From contig NZ_CP108462.1 in assembly GCF_036226365.1 (NCBI RefSeq), positions 5,206,501 through 5,270,500 of the forward strand: a stretch of DNA of 64,000 bases, given 5' to 3'. The position numbers and the translations under genes are program-made. This DNA comes from Streptomyces sp. NBC_01262 (GTDB lineage Bacteria > Actinomycetota > Actinomycetes > Streptomycetales > Streptomycetaceae). The notes beneath the pieces are model-generated. The model did no database searches, was not told the origin of the DNA, and worked only from the letters and a program-made list of their open reading frames with translations. Of the stretch, positions 32,309 through 40,797 are shown one piece after another. Positions within the stretch are counted from its first letter, which is position 1. Each line of letters begins with the position of its first letter.

Positions 32309-33075
32309 TCCCCGGGCCCACGAAGCTGTCCAGGGCGGCGCTGCCGACGGCCGGCGCGCTGACCGTACTGGCGGTGTGGTGGCTGTCCACCATCGCCTTC
32401 GACATCAATCCGTTCCTCCTCCCCGCGCCCCCGGACATCGTCCGCCGCTTCGCCGAACTGCCCGGATTCCTGCTCCACCAGACCTGGTCCACCCTCGCCG
32501 AGACCCTGGCCGGATTCGGACTCGCCGTCGTGGTCGGCCTGCTCACCGCCGTGCTGCTGACCGCCTCCCGGACCGTCGAGCGGGCCGTACTGCCGCTGCT
32601 CGTCGCCGCCAACGCCGTCCCGAAGATCGCCGTGGCCCCGCTGCTGGTGGTCTGGCTGGGCTTCGGCCCGGTGCCGAAGATCGCCATGGTCGTGATGATC
32701 GCCTTCTTCCCGATCGTGGTGGCCGCCATGTCCGGCCTGACCTCCACCCCCATCGAGCTCGCCGAGCTGGCCAGGTCGCTGACCGCCTCCCGGCTCCAGA
32801 CCTTCGTCAAGCTGCGCATCCCCTGGGCCCTGCCCCAGATCTTCGTCGGCCTCAAGCTGGCCGTGACCCTGTCCGTGGTCGGCGCCGTCGTCGGGGAGTT
32901 CGCGGGCGGGGACCAGGGGCTCGGCTACGTCATCGTCGCCTCGGGCGCCTCCGCGGACACGCCCCTGGCGTTCGCCGCGATGACGCTGCTGAGTGTCATC
33001 AGCGTGCTGCTGTTCTACGTACTGGTCGTGCTGGAGCGGCTGCTGCTGCCGTGGGCGCGTGAGATCACGGGCTGA
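32305..33075 (+). CDS. ABC transporter permease (nitrate/sulfonate/taurine type)
   Basis: 256 residues with six hydrophobic helices. The EAA-like loop is visible as ELAELARSLTASRLQTFVKL followed by RIPWALPQIFVGLKLA, the ATPase contact of SsuC/TauC permeases. TTG at 32305 is the only plausible start and overlaps the methyltransferase stop, implying coupled translation. Together with the ATPase and the binding lipoprotein it makes a complete importer. Confidence 0.92.
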   Translation: MIPGPTKLSRAALPTAGALTVLAVWWLSTIAFDINPFLLPAPPDIVRRFAELPGFLLHQTWSTLAETLAGFGLAVVVGLLTAVLLTASRTVERAVLPLLVAANAVPKIAVAPLLVVWLGFGPVPKIAMVVMIAFFPIVVAAMSGLTSTPIELAELARSLTASRLQTFVKLRIPWALPQIFVGLKLAVTLSVVGAVVGEFAGGDQGLGYVIVASGASADTPLAFAAMTLLSVISVLLFYVLVVLERLLLPWAREITG

Positions 33076-33203
33076 GCGTGAACTGCCGGTGGCCGCCTTG
33101 TGACGAGATCGCAGCACCGCGCGTACGGACGTGGGCGGCGGCTGGTGGTAAAGCTTAGGTCTGCGATTCGCACAGGCTACGAGCGACAACGGGGGCGGCC
33201 GCG

Positions 33204-33428
33204 ATGGTCCGGGACGAGGCTGTGATCGGCTGCCTGGGCGTGCTGGTCATCGGCACGCGCGGAGCCGACGGCCCGGGGGAGGTCCTGGTCCGGTTGAGGG
33301 GTGGCACGGAGGCATTCCTCGCCTGGTCCGACGACCCGCTGCCGGAGGGCGCGCCGGTGCTTGTGATCGATTCGCGCGGCCCGCGTGAGGTCGATGTCAT
33401 CGACTGGGCCGATCCTTTGGACGGATGA
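33204..33428 (+). CDS. Small NfeD-like/OB-fold protein
   Basis: 74 residues. The pattern GCLGVLVIGTRGADGPGEVLV and later APVLVIDSRGPREVDVIDW resembles the soluble OB-fold domain of NfeD proteins, without the protease and membrane parts. Its stop overlaps the SPFH gene start (ATGA), and NfeD proteins are the usual partners of flotillin-like SPFH proteins. I infer a minimal partner subunit in membrane microdomain assembly. Confidence 0.75.
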   Translation: MVRDEAVIGCLGVLVIGTRGADGPGEVLVRLRGGTEAFLAWSDDPLPEGAPVLVIDSRGPREVDVIDWADPLDG

Positions 33429-34564
33429 GGAGACATACGGAGATGTTCGGTTACCGCGTTCCCGCGCCTGATGAGGCCATGCTGATCTCTGGCGGCAAGC
33501 GTGGACTGGGGGGTGCGCCGTTCCGCGTCGTGACGGGCCATGGCAAGTGGGTGGTCCCGGTCTTCCGCAAGGTTCGCTTCCTGACACTGTCGATGAACGA
33601 GGCCGAGGTCACCGAGTACTGCGTGACCCGGCAGGGCATCGCGCTGACCGTGCGCGCGGTGATCGCGTTCAAGGTCGGCAACGACACGGAGAGCATCGTC
33701 AACGCCGGCCAGCGGTTCCTGTCCGAGCAGGACCAGATGTCGATCCTGACCGGCCGGATCTTCTCCGGTCACCTGCGGGCCATCATCGGCTCGATGACGG
33801 TGGAGGAGATCGTCACCGAGCGGCAGAAGCTGGCCACCGAGGTGCTGGAGACCTCGAAGGCGGAGATGGCCAAGATCGGCCTGTCCGTGGACGCGTTCCA
33901 GATCCAGTCCATCGACGACGGCGACACCGGCTACATCGAGGCGATGTCCGCCCCGCACAAGGCGGCCATCCAGCGGCAGGCGCAGATCGCGCAGGCCCAG
34001 GCCACCCAGGCCTCGGTCGAGGCCGAGCAGGTCGCGGCCCGCAACCAGGCCGAGTACGCCCGGCAGACGGCGGTCGTCAAGGCGGAGTACTCGGCCGAGG
34101 TCGACCGGGTGCAGGCGCAGGCCGCGCAGGCGGGACCGCTGGCGATGGCGCACGCGCAGCAGGAGGTGCTGGCCGCGCAGACCGAGCTGGCCGAGCGGGC
34201 CGCCGAACTGCGGCAGCAGCAGCTCGTGGCCGAGATCGTGAAGCCCGCCGAGGCCGAGGCGGAGCGGATCAGGGTGCTGGCCGTGGCCGACGCCGAGCGG
34301 ATGAAGATCCAGGCCGAGGCGGCGGCCTCGTACGACCGCGTGGCGCTGGACCGGATGCTCATCGACCAGCTGCCGCAGATCGTCAAGGAGGCCGCGGGCG
34401 GCCTGGCCGGCGCCAACGTCAACGTGCTCAACGGCGCGGACGGCCTGGGCGAGATCGCGGCGGGCCTGGTCGGCCAGGGTCTGACCATCCTGGACTCGGT
34501 CCGGCAGAACCTGGGCTCGCCGCGCAGGCCGGAAGGCAGCGGCCCGATAGAGATCGACAAGTAG
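33425..34564 (+). CDS. SPFH domain (flotillin-like) protein
   Basis: 379 residues. The N-terminal SPFH/band-7 domain (about 10-190) includes FRKVRFLTLSMNEAEV and VIAFKVGNDTESIVNAGQRF. A long Glu/Ala/Gln-rich coiled coil follows (about 170-320, with AQATQASVEAEQVAARNQAE), ending in a Gly-rich tail. Flotillins oligomerise at membranes and organise protein complexes. A second ATG at 33443 (MFGYRVPAPDEAML) fits the family N-terminus better but both starts have weak ribosome sites. It is coupled to the NfeD-like gene and ended by a strong hairpin. Confidence 0.9.
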   Translation: MRRHTEMFGYRVPAPDEAMLISGGKRGLGGAPFRVVTGHGKWVVPVFRKVRFLTLSMNEAEVTEYCVTRQGIALTVRAVIAFKVGNDTESIVNAGQRFLSEQDQMSILTGRIFSGHLRAIIGSMTVEEIVTERQKLATEVLETSKAEMAKIGLSVDAFQIQSIDDGDTGYIEAMSAPHKAAIQRQAQIAQAQATQASVEAEQVAARNQAEYARQTAVVKAEYSAEVDRVQAQAAQAGPLAMAHAQQEVLAAQTELAERAAELRQQQLVAEIVKPAEAEAERIRVLAVADAERMKIQAEAAASYDRVALDRMLIDQLPQIVKEAAGGLAGANVNVLNGADGLGEIAAGLVGQGLTILDSVRQNLGSPRRPEGSGPIEIDK

Positions 34565-34571
34565 TCCGAGC

Positions 34572-34616
34572 GGAAAACGGGCTGCCCGGTGATCAGATCA
34601 CCTGGCAGCCCGTTTT
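34572..34616 (+). terminator. Terminator after SPFH gene
   Basis: GAAAACGGGCTGCC pairs with GGCAGCCCGTTTTC, and the inner GGTGAT pairs with ATCACC around CAG, with one C/T mismatch. The 20-bp stem starts 8 bases after the stop codon. Confidence 0.85.
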
Positions 34617-34737
34617 CGTACGCCGTTCCGCGCGATTAACCCCTGTGCCTCGCGCAATTCGGCTGTCGTTCACACAGGGATGTTTCGCTGATCGGCCAGG
34701 TGAATCCCAGGAATTGGCGCGCTGTTATGGTCCCGCT

Positions 34738-36501
34738 GTGAATGACTCGGGCTTTCTCGCTTTCAGGTCCCTCCCGCGAATACGCGGATCTTTGCGGCCC
34801 GCCCACTGGGCCACCGCGCTCGTGGCCACCGGCCTGCTCGCGTACAGCGTCCTGACGGCGGGGCTGAGCGGGGACATCAGGTACTGCCTTGCCGCCCTGC
34901 GCAGTGGCGAGGGGGCCGGCTACACGCCCGCCGGGATCTTCATTCACCGTCCGTACTTCTACCGCATGTTCATCGCGGGCCTCGACTCGCTGACGGTGGG
35001 GTCGATCGAGACCCGGGAGATGATCATCCGGCTGGCCGGGATCGCGCTGTGCGTGGCGGCGGGGGTCGCGCTGCGCGCGGCGCTGCTGCGCTCGCTGCCG
35101 CACCGGGAGGCCACGCTGACGGCGGCCGCGGTCGGGCTGTCGCTGGCGCTCGCGCCGCTGACGGACTTCCTGCAGCCCGAGTGGGCCGCGATCGTGCTGG
35201 CGGTGTTCGCGGTGGCCGCGGTGCTCGGATTCGAACGGCGCTGGGTGGCCGTGCTGGTGGCCTCGCTCCCGCTTGGGCTCGCCGTGATGATGAAGTACTC
35301 GACGGCGGCGACGGCCGCGATGGCCCTGCTGGTGGTCTTCGCCGTCGACCGCGTGCGGGCGGTGCTGCTGGGCGCGCTGACGGCGCTCTCCGCGGTGGTG
35401 CTGCTGGCGTTCAGCCTGTGGTCGGGCTCGCACGAGCTGCAGTGGGCCAAGGACATGCCGCAGATCAACCAGAGCTCGCTGTCCCGTACGGGAATCCACC
35501 CGCACTTCATATTCGACCAGTCGCTGTCGTTCCTCGCCGAGCGCGTGTACCTGAGCCCGGTGCTCGCGCTGCTGCCCGGGGCCCTGCTGCTGGTGCTGGC
35601 CCGGCAGGAGAACCGCCGCAGGAGAGCCGAACTGGCGGCGCTGGCGGTGCTGTTCGTGCTCATGTGCATCGCGGCGGTGGCGGTCCAGGGCAACTGGTTC
35701 GGCTACCACGCCGCCGCGCTCCCGGTGGCCACCGCGGCCCTGTGGGGACTGGCGGTGGCCGGCTGGTACACCTCTTTCCGCAAGCCTCCGCTGTTCTTCC
35801 TGGCGGTCACCGCGGTGTACGCGCTCCTCGGGCCGCTGGTCACCTCCTCGCCGCAGCCCCGGCTGGCGATCAGCACCCCGGTGCCCTGGGCGGCGGCCGG
35901 GGTGGCGCTCGTGGCGGCGCTGCTGGATCTGCGCCGCGTGCGCGCAGGCGGCGCGAGCCAGGAGGCGAACGGCACGGAACGCGTCATGCGCAAGGGCGCC
36001 GCACTCGGCGTGGCCGTGGCCTCGCTGGCGGGCGTGATGTGCCTGGCGGCGCCGGTCTGGCCGGGCTCGCCGAAGCTCGTCGACAGCGTGGGCCACGCGG
36101 CGCTGACCAACGCGGACTTCCAGCACGGGGAGAAGGTCACCGCCGCCACGGCGGCCAGGCTCGACCGGGAGCTCCCCAAGGGCGCCCCGGTGCTGTATCT
36201 CGCCTTCGGCGATGTCACGTACTACATCGGGCATCCCGCGCAGTGCAGGTACCCGATCCCCACCTTCCTGCAGCGCACGAAGTTCCTGCCCGAGACCGCC
36301 GACCTGCCCTCGACCGTCGAGAACGCCCGCTGCGTCACGCACGACCCGGCGCCCTACGCCGTCCTGCAGCGCTCGTGGTTCCAGCTCGCCCGGATCGACC
36401 CCGTGGTGCGGCGGAACATCCAGAAGTACTACGACTGCCCGGAGGCGACAGGCAGTACGCACCAGCCGGTGGTCTGCCGCCTCCGGGCGGACAGGGCCTA
36501 G
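34738..36501 (+). CDS. Polytopic membrane protein, GT-C glycosyltransferase-like
   Basis: 587 residues. About 11 hydrophobic segments occupy residues 20-440, followed by a soluble C-terminal domain of ~140 residues. The layout, with GLSGDIRYCLAALRSGEG and an acidic loop after helix 1, is that of GT-C polyprenyl-phosphate-sugar transferases, though I see no clear single catalytic motif. It may transfer sugars from lipid carriers to wall polymers or proteins. The GTG start at 34738 has a weak ribosome site. It faces the FAD oxidoreductase-GtrA-GT2 operon tail to tail, overlapping it by 4 bases. Confidence 0.7.
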   Translation: MNDSGFLAFRSLPRIRGSLRPAHWATALVATGLLAYSVLTAGLSGDIRYCLAALRSGEGAGYTPAGIFIHRPYFYRMFIAGLDSLTVGSIETREMIIRLAGIALCVAAGVALRAALLRSLPHREATLTAAAVGLSLALAPLTDFLQPEWAAIVLAVFAVAAVLGFERRWVAVLVASLPLGLAVMMKYSTAATAAMALLVVFAVDRVRAVLLGALTALSAVVLLAFSLWSGSHELQWAKDMPQINQSSLSRTGIHPHFIFDQSLSFLAERVYLSPVLALLPGALLLVLARQENRRRRAELAALAVLFVLMCIAAVAVQGNWFGYHAAALPVATAALWGLAVAGWYTSFRKPPLFFLAVTAVYALLGPLVTSSPQPRLAISTPVPWAAAGVALVAALLDLRRVRAGGASQEANGTERVMRKGAALGVAVASLAGVMCLAAPVWPGSPKLVDSVGHAALTNADFQHGEKVTAATAARLDRELPKGAPVLYLAFGDVTYYIGHPAQCRYPIPTFLQRTKFLPETADLPSTVENARCVTHDPAPYAVLQRSWFQLARIDPVVRRNIQKYYDCPEATGSTHQPVVCRLRADRA

Positions 36502-37766
36502 TTCGCGCCGATCAGCTCGGTGACGCGGTGGGCCAGGGCGATGGAGTAGCTCTGGCCCCGGTCCTGCGGGTAGATCTGGGCCATCGTGGCCAGCGTGACC
36601 CGGCTCAGGTGGGTGGCGTGGCCGGGGATCAGCGCCCGGTACTCGGGGGTGACCACCGGCTGGGCGAAGGGCGCCTTGGAGAAGTGCCACTTCTGGATCC
36701 AGGAGCGGTCGAACTCGGGGTTGAGCTTCTGGAGATACGGGATGAAGCGCTCCAGCAGCTCCGCCGGGTCGGTGGTGAACCGCCAGTCGTCGCGCTCCAC
36801 GTAGTTGCCGACGTAGAGGATGTGGCGGCCGCCGTACTCGGCCTTGTCCACCATGTTGGTGTGCTCGACGACCGCGAGGAACGGGAAGTCCGGGTCGTTG
36901 ATGTTGAGCCAGTAGTACGGGATCGCGCTGCGGTCCAGCTCCAGGATGAAGCAGGTCGCGCCGAGGTACTGGTTGCGCCAGACCGCGTCGTCGGCGGGGA
37001 CGTCGGCGGCCTTGGCGAAGACGGGCTGCGGGGTGGTGACGATCAGCTGGTCGAACGCGTAGCTCGCGCCGTCCTTGGTGGTGACGGTGACCTGCTCGGC
37101 GCCCTCGGGCTGGCGGATCGTGTCGACCGCCTTGCCGAACTCGACCTTGCCGCCGCGCTCGCCGACCGCGTCGCGCAGGGCGGCGTACACCCGCTCGAAG
37201 CCGCCTGCCATGTAGCCGAGCTCGAAGGTGCGGCAGTGCACCCGGGCCCACAGCCAGGCCATCGACACCTCTTCGGCCCGGTCGCCGAACTTGCCGCGCA
37301 GCAGCGGCTCCCAGACGCTCGCGGTCGCGCCGCGGCCGGCCCAGCGGCGCAGCCAGGACAGCGCGGTGCGGTCGTTGAAGCGCTCGCCGTTGCGCACGAG
37401 CTTCAGCGCGGCCGAGGAGGCGCCGAAGCGTATGCCGTCCAGGACGGAGAAGGAGGGGAAGCGCAGCATCTCCAGCGGGGTGCTGAACGGGTGCAGCTTG
37501 CCGTCCCGGAAGACCGCGGTGGTGGGCTTGTGGAAGTGCAGGTCAGCGCCGAGGCCGAGCTCCTCGATCAGCTCGATGATGGCGGTGTCGCTGCGGAAGA
37601 TGTGGTGGTAGTACCGCTCCAGAGGAGTGCCGCCGACCGGGATCGATGCCGCCAGCCCGCCCAGTTCGTCCGCCGCCTCCAGCACCGTGACCGTGTGACC
37701 GGCCTTGACCGCGTCGTAGGCGGCGGTCAGGCCGGTGGCGCCGGCACCGATGATGCCGAGATTCAT
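36498..37766 (-). CDS. FAD-dependent oxidoreductase (COG1232-like)
   Basis: 422 residues. The FAD site is IIGAGATGLTAAYDA (5-19), then VLEAADELGGLAASIPVGG, the amine-oxidase/protoporphyrinogen-oxidase/UDP-galactopyranose-mutase superfamily pattern. Its place at the end of a GT2-GtrA operon points to processing of a sugar-lipid or sugar nucleotide, not heme synthesis; this is inference. ATG at 37766 has GGAG six bases upstream and overlaps the gtrA stop. Several databases call such proteins NAD(P)/FAD-dependent oxidoreductase without a known substrate. Confidence 0.85.
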   Translation of the reverse strand: MNLGIIGAGATGLTAAYDAVKAGHTVTVLEAADELGGLAASIPVGGTPLERYYHHIFRSDTAIIELIEELGLGADLHFHKPTTAVFRDGKLHPFSTPLEMLRFPSFSVLDGIRFGASSAALKLVRNGERFNDRTALSWLRRWAGRGATASVWEPLLRGKFGDRAEEVSMAWLWARVHCRTFELGYMAGGFERVYAALRDAVGERGGKVEFGKAVDTIRQPEGAEQVTVTTKDGASYAFDQLIVTTPQPVFAKAADVPADDAVWRNQYLGATCFILELDRSAIPYYWLNINDPDFPFLAVVEHTNMVDKAEYGGRHILYVGNYVERDDWRFTTDPAELLERFIPYLQKLNPEFDRSWIQKWHFSKAPFAQPVVTPEYRALIPGHATHLSRVTLATMAQIYPQDRGQSYSIALAHRVTELIGAN

Positions 37767-38194
37767 GCGAAGCTCCATTTTTTGTTGAGCACGAACTGCA
37801 GGGCCAGCACCAGCGGCAGCGAGCCGGCCTTGACGAGGTTGGGGTCGACGCCGAGCCAGTCGGAGAAGATCCGGAACAGCACGTAGGTCAGTGCGATCCC
37901 GGTCATGCCGACGGCGTAGAAGCGCAGGAAGCGCACCAGCAGCCGGTCGCGCCGGTCGAAGGTGAACAGGGCGTTGAGCACGAAGTTGTTGGTGATCCCC
38001 AGGCTGGTGCTGATGGCGTTGGCGATCTGTTCGTGCAGGCCCAGCGCGTTGTAGAGCAGGAAGAAGGTGGCCAGGTCGAGCGCGACCCCGCTGCCTCCGA
38101 CCATCGTGTAGCGGATCAGCTGCCGGAGCTTGGCCCTGCGGTCCTGGACCGGCTCGCCGCCCTGGTCGCTGACCGTGGCCTCAGTCGCCGTCAT
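37763..38194 (-). CDS. GtrA family membrane protein
   Basis: 143 residues with four hydrophobic helices. Signatures are RYTMVGGSGVALDLATFFLL, NFVLNALFTFDR and, at the end, LQFVLNKKWSFA. GtrA proteins flip or help present polyprenyl-phosphate-linked sugars to the outer face of the membrane. The gene overlaps the preceding glycosyltransferase by 14 bases and the FAD oxidoreductase by 4 bases. Confidence 0.92.
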   Translation of the reverse strand: MTATEATVSDQGGEPVQDRRAKLRQLIRYTMVGGSGVALDLATFFLLYNALGLHEQIANAISTSLGITNNFVLNALFTFDRRDRLLVRFLRFYAVGMTGIALTYVLFRIFSDWLGVDPNLVKAGSLPLVLALQFVLNKKWSFA

Positions 38195-39116
38195 GACGGA
38201 TGACCTGCCGCACGATGTAGAGGGGGCGCGCCTGAGCCTCGGTGTATGTCCGCCCTATGTAGCTGCCGAGCACGCCCAGGGACAGCATCTGGGTGCCGCC
38301 GAGGAACAGCGTCACCACCATGGTCATGGTCCAGCCGGACACCGTGATGTCGGGCCGGAAGATGCGCATGCCGACCGCGTACGCGATGCCCAGCAGCGAC
38401 AGCAGGAGCACCACGACGCCGAGCCGGGTGATCAGCCGCAGCGGCATGGTCGAGAAGCCGGTGACCCCGTCGATGGCGAGGCGGGCCATCTTGCGCAGGG
38501 GGTACTTGGTCTCGCCCGCGAACCGCTCGTCCCGGTCGAACAGCACCTCGGTCTGCCGGAAGCCCAGCGAGGCGACGATGCCGCGCACGAAGCGCCCGCG
38601 CTCACGGAACTTGCGCAGCTCGTCCGCGACCTTGCGGTCCAGCAGCCGGAAGTCCCCGGTGTCCAGCGGGATGTCGACCTCGGCGGCGCTGCGCAGCATC
38701 CGGTAGAAGGCGTGCGCGGTGATCCGCTTGAAGAAGGTGTCCTTGCGCGTGCGGCGCCGCGCGTGCACGATCTCGGCGCCTTCGCGCCACGCTTCGATCA
38801 GCTCCAGGCTGACCTTCGGCGGGTCCTGGAGATCGGTGTCCATGATGATGACGGCGTCGCCCGTGGCCTGGTCGATGCCGGCGGTGATGGCGATCTGGTG
38901 CCCGAAGTTGCGGGCGAAGTCGATGACCTGGACCTGCGGGTCGTTCTTGGCGAGATCGCGCAGGATCGACAGCGAGCCGTCGGCCGAGCCGTCGTTGACA
39001 TACACCAGCTCATAGGTGATGTCGGGGCGTTCCGCGAGCGCGGCGACGAGTTCGTCGTGGAAGCGCTGAATGCCGTCCTGCTCGTTGTAGACCGGCAGAA
39101 CATAGGAAACAAACAT
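38181..39116 (-). CDS. Glycosyltransferase family 2 (polyprenyl-phosphate sugar synthase-like)
   Basis: 311 residues. The GT-A domain has LPVYNEQDGIQRF, YVNDGSADGS and the metal motif DTDLQDPP at 93-100, as in dolichol-phosphate-mannose synthases and GtrB/ArnC. Two C-terminal helices (MPLRLITRLGVVVLLLSLLG and VTLFLGGTQMLSLGVLGSYI) anchor it in the membrane. It would load a sugar from a nucleotide donor onto undecaprenyl phosphate. It leads the operon with gtrA and the FAD oxidoreductase, and feeds a GT-C enzyme such as the convergent 34738 gene product. Confidence 0.93.
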   Translation of the reverse strand: MFVSYVLPVYNEQDGIQRFHDELVAALAERPDITYELVYVNDGSADGSLSILRDLAKNDPQVQVIDFARNFGHQIAITAGIDQATGDAVIIMDTDLQDPPKVSLELIEAWREGAEIVHARRRTRKDTFFKRITAHAFYRMLRSAAEVDIPLDTGDFRLLDRKVADELRKFRERGRFVRGIVASLGFRQTEVLFDRDERFAGETKYPLRKMARLAIDGVTGFSTMPLRLITRLGVVVLLLSLLGIAYAVGMRIFRPDITVSGWTMTMVVTLFLGGTQMLSLGVLGSYIGRTYTEAQARPLYIVRQVIRHDGD

Positions 39117-39188
39117 TTGCGGAGCCTATGGAGCATCGGTTAACAGCCGGGAATATTCTCATAGCTTTTTAGGACCGGCAGAGTTTAC

Positions 39189-39231
39189 GGAAGGGTTCGC
39201 CCCACGCCGTTTGGGCGGAGCGAACCCTTCC
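39189..39231 (-). terminator. Terminator between serine hydrolase and GT2 operon
   Basis: GGAAGGGTTCGC (39189-39200) pairs perfectly with GCGAACCCTTCC (39220-39231), and the CCC/GGG of the 19-base loop can extend the stem. It lies 24 bases past the stop of the serine hydrolase gene on the minus strand. Confidence 0.82.
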
Positions 39232-39254
39232 GGATGACTCACCGGCTCATGTGG

Positions 39255-40472
39255 TCACTGGGGTGCGACCGGGAGCGAGAAGACGTTGCCGGGGGTGGCG
39301 ACGCTGGTGATGGCCTTGCCGAACAGGGTGCTCGGCGCGTAGCCCTTGACCGAGGTGTCGGTGTTGAGCAGGACGACCAGGGTGGCCTTCTGCGAGGGCA
39401 GGTAGAGCGTCAGGCTTTGGTAGCCGGGCAGCGAGCCGTTGTGGCCGATCCAGCCGTGGTCCTTGAGGATGCCGAGGCCGTAGCCGGTGCCCGGGAAGCC
39501 CGTGGGGATGAAGCGCAGGCGCTCCTTCTGGGTGGCGGGCTTGAGCAGGGTGCCGGTGGCCAGGACGCGGGCCCAGGTGCGCAGGTCGTGCAGGTTGGAG
39601 ATCATCGCGCCGGCCGCCCAGCCCCAGGAGGGGTTCCAGTTCGTGGCGTCGGCCGTCTTCCCGTCCAGTGTCTGCGTGGTGTAGCCGCGCGGGTGCGGCG
39701 ACGGGAACTCGGCCCCGACCGGGAAGAGCGTGTGGCGCAGGTGCGCCGGGTCCAGCACCTGGTGCTTGATGAAGTCGCGCAGCTTCTGGCCGCTCGCCTT
39801 CTCCACCACCAGCCCCAGCAGGATGTAGTTGGTGTTGGAGTAGTTGAACTTCGCGCCGGGCTTGAACAGTGCGGGGTGCATGAACGCGTACGCGAGCAGC
39901 TCCTGCGGGGTGAACACCCGGTTGGGGTTGGAGAGGAAGGCCTTCACGAAGGCATCGTCCTCCGTGTACGAGAACAGGCCGCTGCGCATCTCGGCCAGCT
40001 GGCGCAGGGTGATCTTGTTGCCGCCGGGGACGCCGGACACGTAGCGGGAGATCGGGTCGTCGAGCTTGACCTTCCCCTGGTCCACCAGGCGGAGGAGCGC
40101 GGTGGCGGTGAAGGTCTTGGTCTCGCTGCCGATCCGGAAGTTCATGTTGGCCGACATCGGCGCGTGCGTCTTCTTGTCGGCGATGCCGAAGGCGCGCACG
40201 TAGCTGGTCTTGCCCGGGATCCACAGGCCGACGACGACCCCGGGGGCGCCGGAGATGCGGAGGGTGTCGGCGATCACCTTGTCGAGCTTGGCGGTATCGA
40301 CACCGTGGGAGGTGTGCGGGGAGGCGTGGGGTGAGGCATGCGGTGAGGCGTGCGGGGAGGTTTTCGCGGGGGCGGCAGCGGCGGCCGAGGCGGCCGGTGC
40401 GGATATCGCGGACGCGGACAGCGCGGCGACGGCAAGAGCGGCCGCCGCGATCCTGCGGAAGTTGCAGCTCAT
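39255..40472 (-). CDS. Secreted serine hydrolase (beta-lactamase/DD-peptidase fold)
   Basis: 405 residues. The Sec signal ends near ASAAAAA. A short repeated linker (four copies of SPHA or SPHT, residues 39-54) leads into the serine beta-lactamase-related domain: nucleophile S116-x-x-K119 (SETK), Y211-S-N, and HNG in place of the KTG triad. The fold suits D,D-carboxypeptidases and esterases of class C type. It is extracellular; substrate unknown. The His-rich linker could bind metal. Confidence 0.9.
   Translation of the reverse strand: MSCNFRRIAAAALAVAALSASAISAPAASAAAAAPAKTSPHASPHASPHASPHTSHGVDTAKLDKVIADTLRISGAPGVVVGLWIPGKTSYVRAFGIADKKTHAPMSANMNFRIGSETKTFTATALLRLVDQGKVKLDDPISRYVSGVPGGNKITLRQLAEMRSGLFSYTEDDAFVKAFLSNPNRVFTPQELLAYAFMHPALFKPGAKFNYSNTNYILLGLVVEKASGQKLRDFIKHQVLDPAHLRHTLFPVGAEFPSPHPRGYTTQTLDGKTADATNWNPSWGWAAGAMISNLHDLRTWARVLATGTLLKPATQKERLRFIPTGFPGTGYGLGILKDHGWIGHNGSLPGYQSLTLYLPSQKATLVVLLNTDTSVKGYAPSTLFGKAITSVATPGNVFSLPVAPQ
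40302..40358 (-). repeat. Tandem 12-base repeat coding SPHA
   Basis: A 12-base unit is repeated about four times within the serine hydrolase linker, coding Ser-Pro-His-Ala. The repeats vary at third positions. Confidence 0.8.
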
Positions 40473-40577
40473 GTTGGCGAACGTAGGCCGCCGCGCGTCG
40501 GGCGGCGGCCGTACGCAGGCCGAACGGGTGAACGCGGATGCGGTTGAATCCGGTCCTACCGTCCGTGGGGCGGGTCG

Positions 40578-40736
40578 CTAGCGGCGGCGCGGCGCCAGCT
40601 TGTACAGCGCGAGACCGGCCGCGATCAGGGTGGTGGACGCCACCACGAAGGCCATGCTGTTCAGCCAGACGCCGGTGGCGGCCAGGGCGGCGCCCCCGGC
40701 TCCCGTCGTGCCCGCGCCGACGACTCTTCCGTACAT
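40578..40736 (-). CDS. 52-residue LAxTG sorting-signal peptide
   Basis: The protein MYGRVVGAGTTGAGGAALAA continues TGVWLNSMAFVVASTTLIAA and GLALYKLAPRRR. LAATG (18-22), a hydrophobic stretch of about 20 residues, and a final RRR form a complete class-E-like sortase sorting signal of the LAxTG type found in Streptomyces. There is no Sec signal or mature domain in front of it. The start has an excellent site, AGGAGG eight bases before ATG 40736, so it is very likely translated. It lies 61 bases downstream of a processive GT2 gene on the same strand. No sortase is in the window. Confidence 0.65.
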   Translation of the reverse strand: MYGRVVGAGTTGAGGAALAATGVWLNSMAFVVASTTLIAAGLALYKLAPRRR

Positions 40737-40797
40737 CTGTTTTTCCTCCTGTTGTTCATGGGACGGGTGGCGTGGGGGGTGTGGGGCGTGGGGGAGA

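Noticed and set aside
34636..37251. 871-codon minus-strand frame across the GT-C and FAD genes
   Set aside because: It runs out of frame through two well-supported genes and has a composition typical of a shadow.
40302..40370. Short direct repeats resembling a CRISPR array
   Set aside because: The 12-base unit is in frame, codes SPHA and has no spacers.
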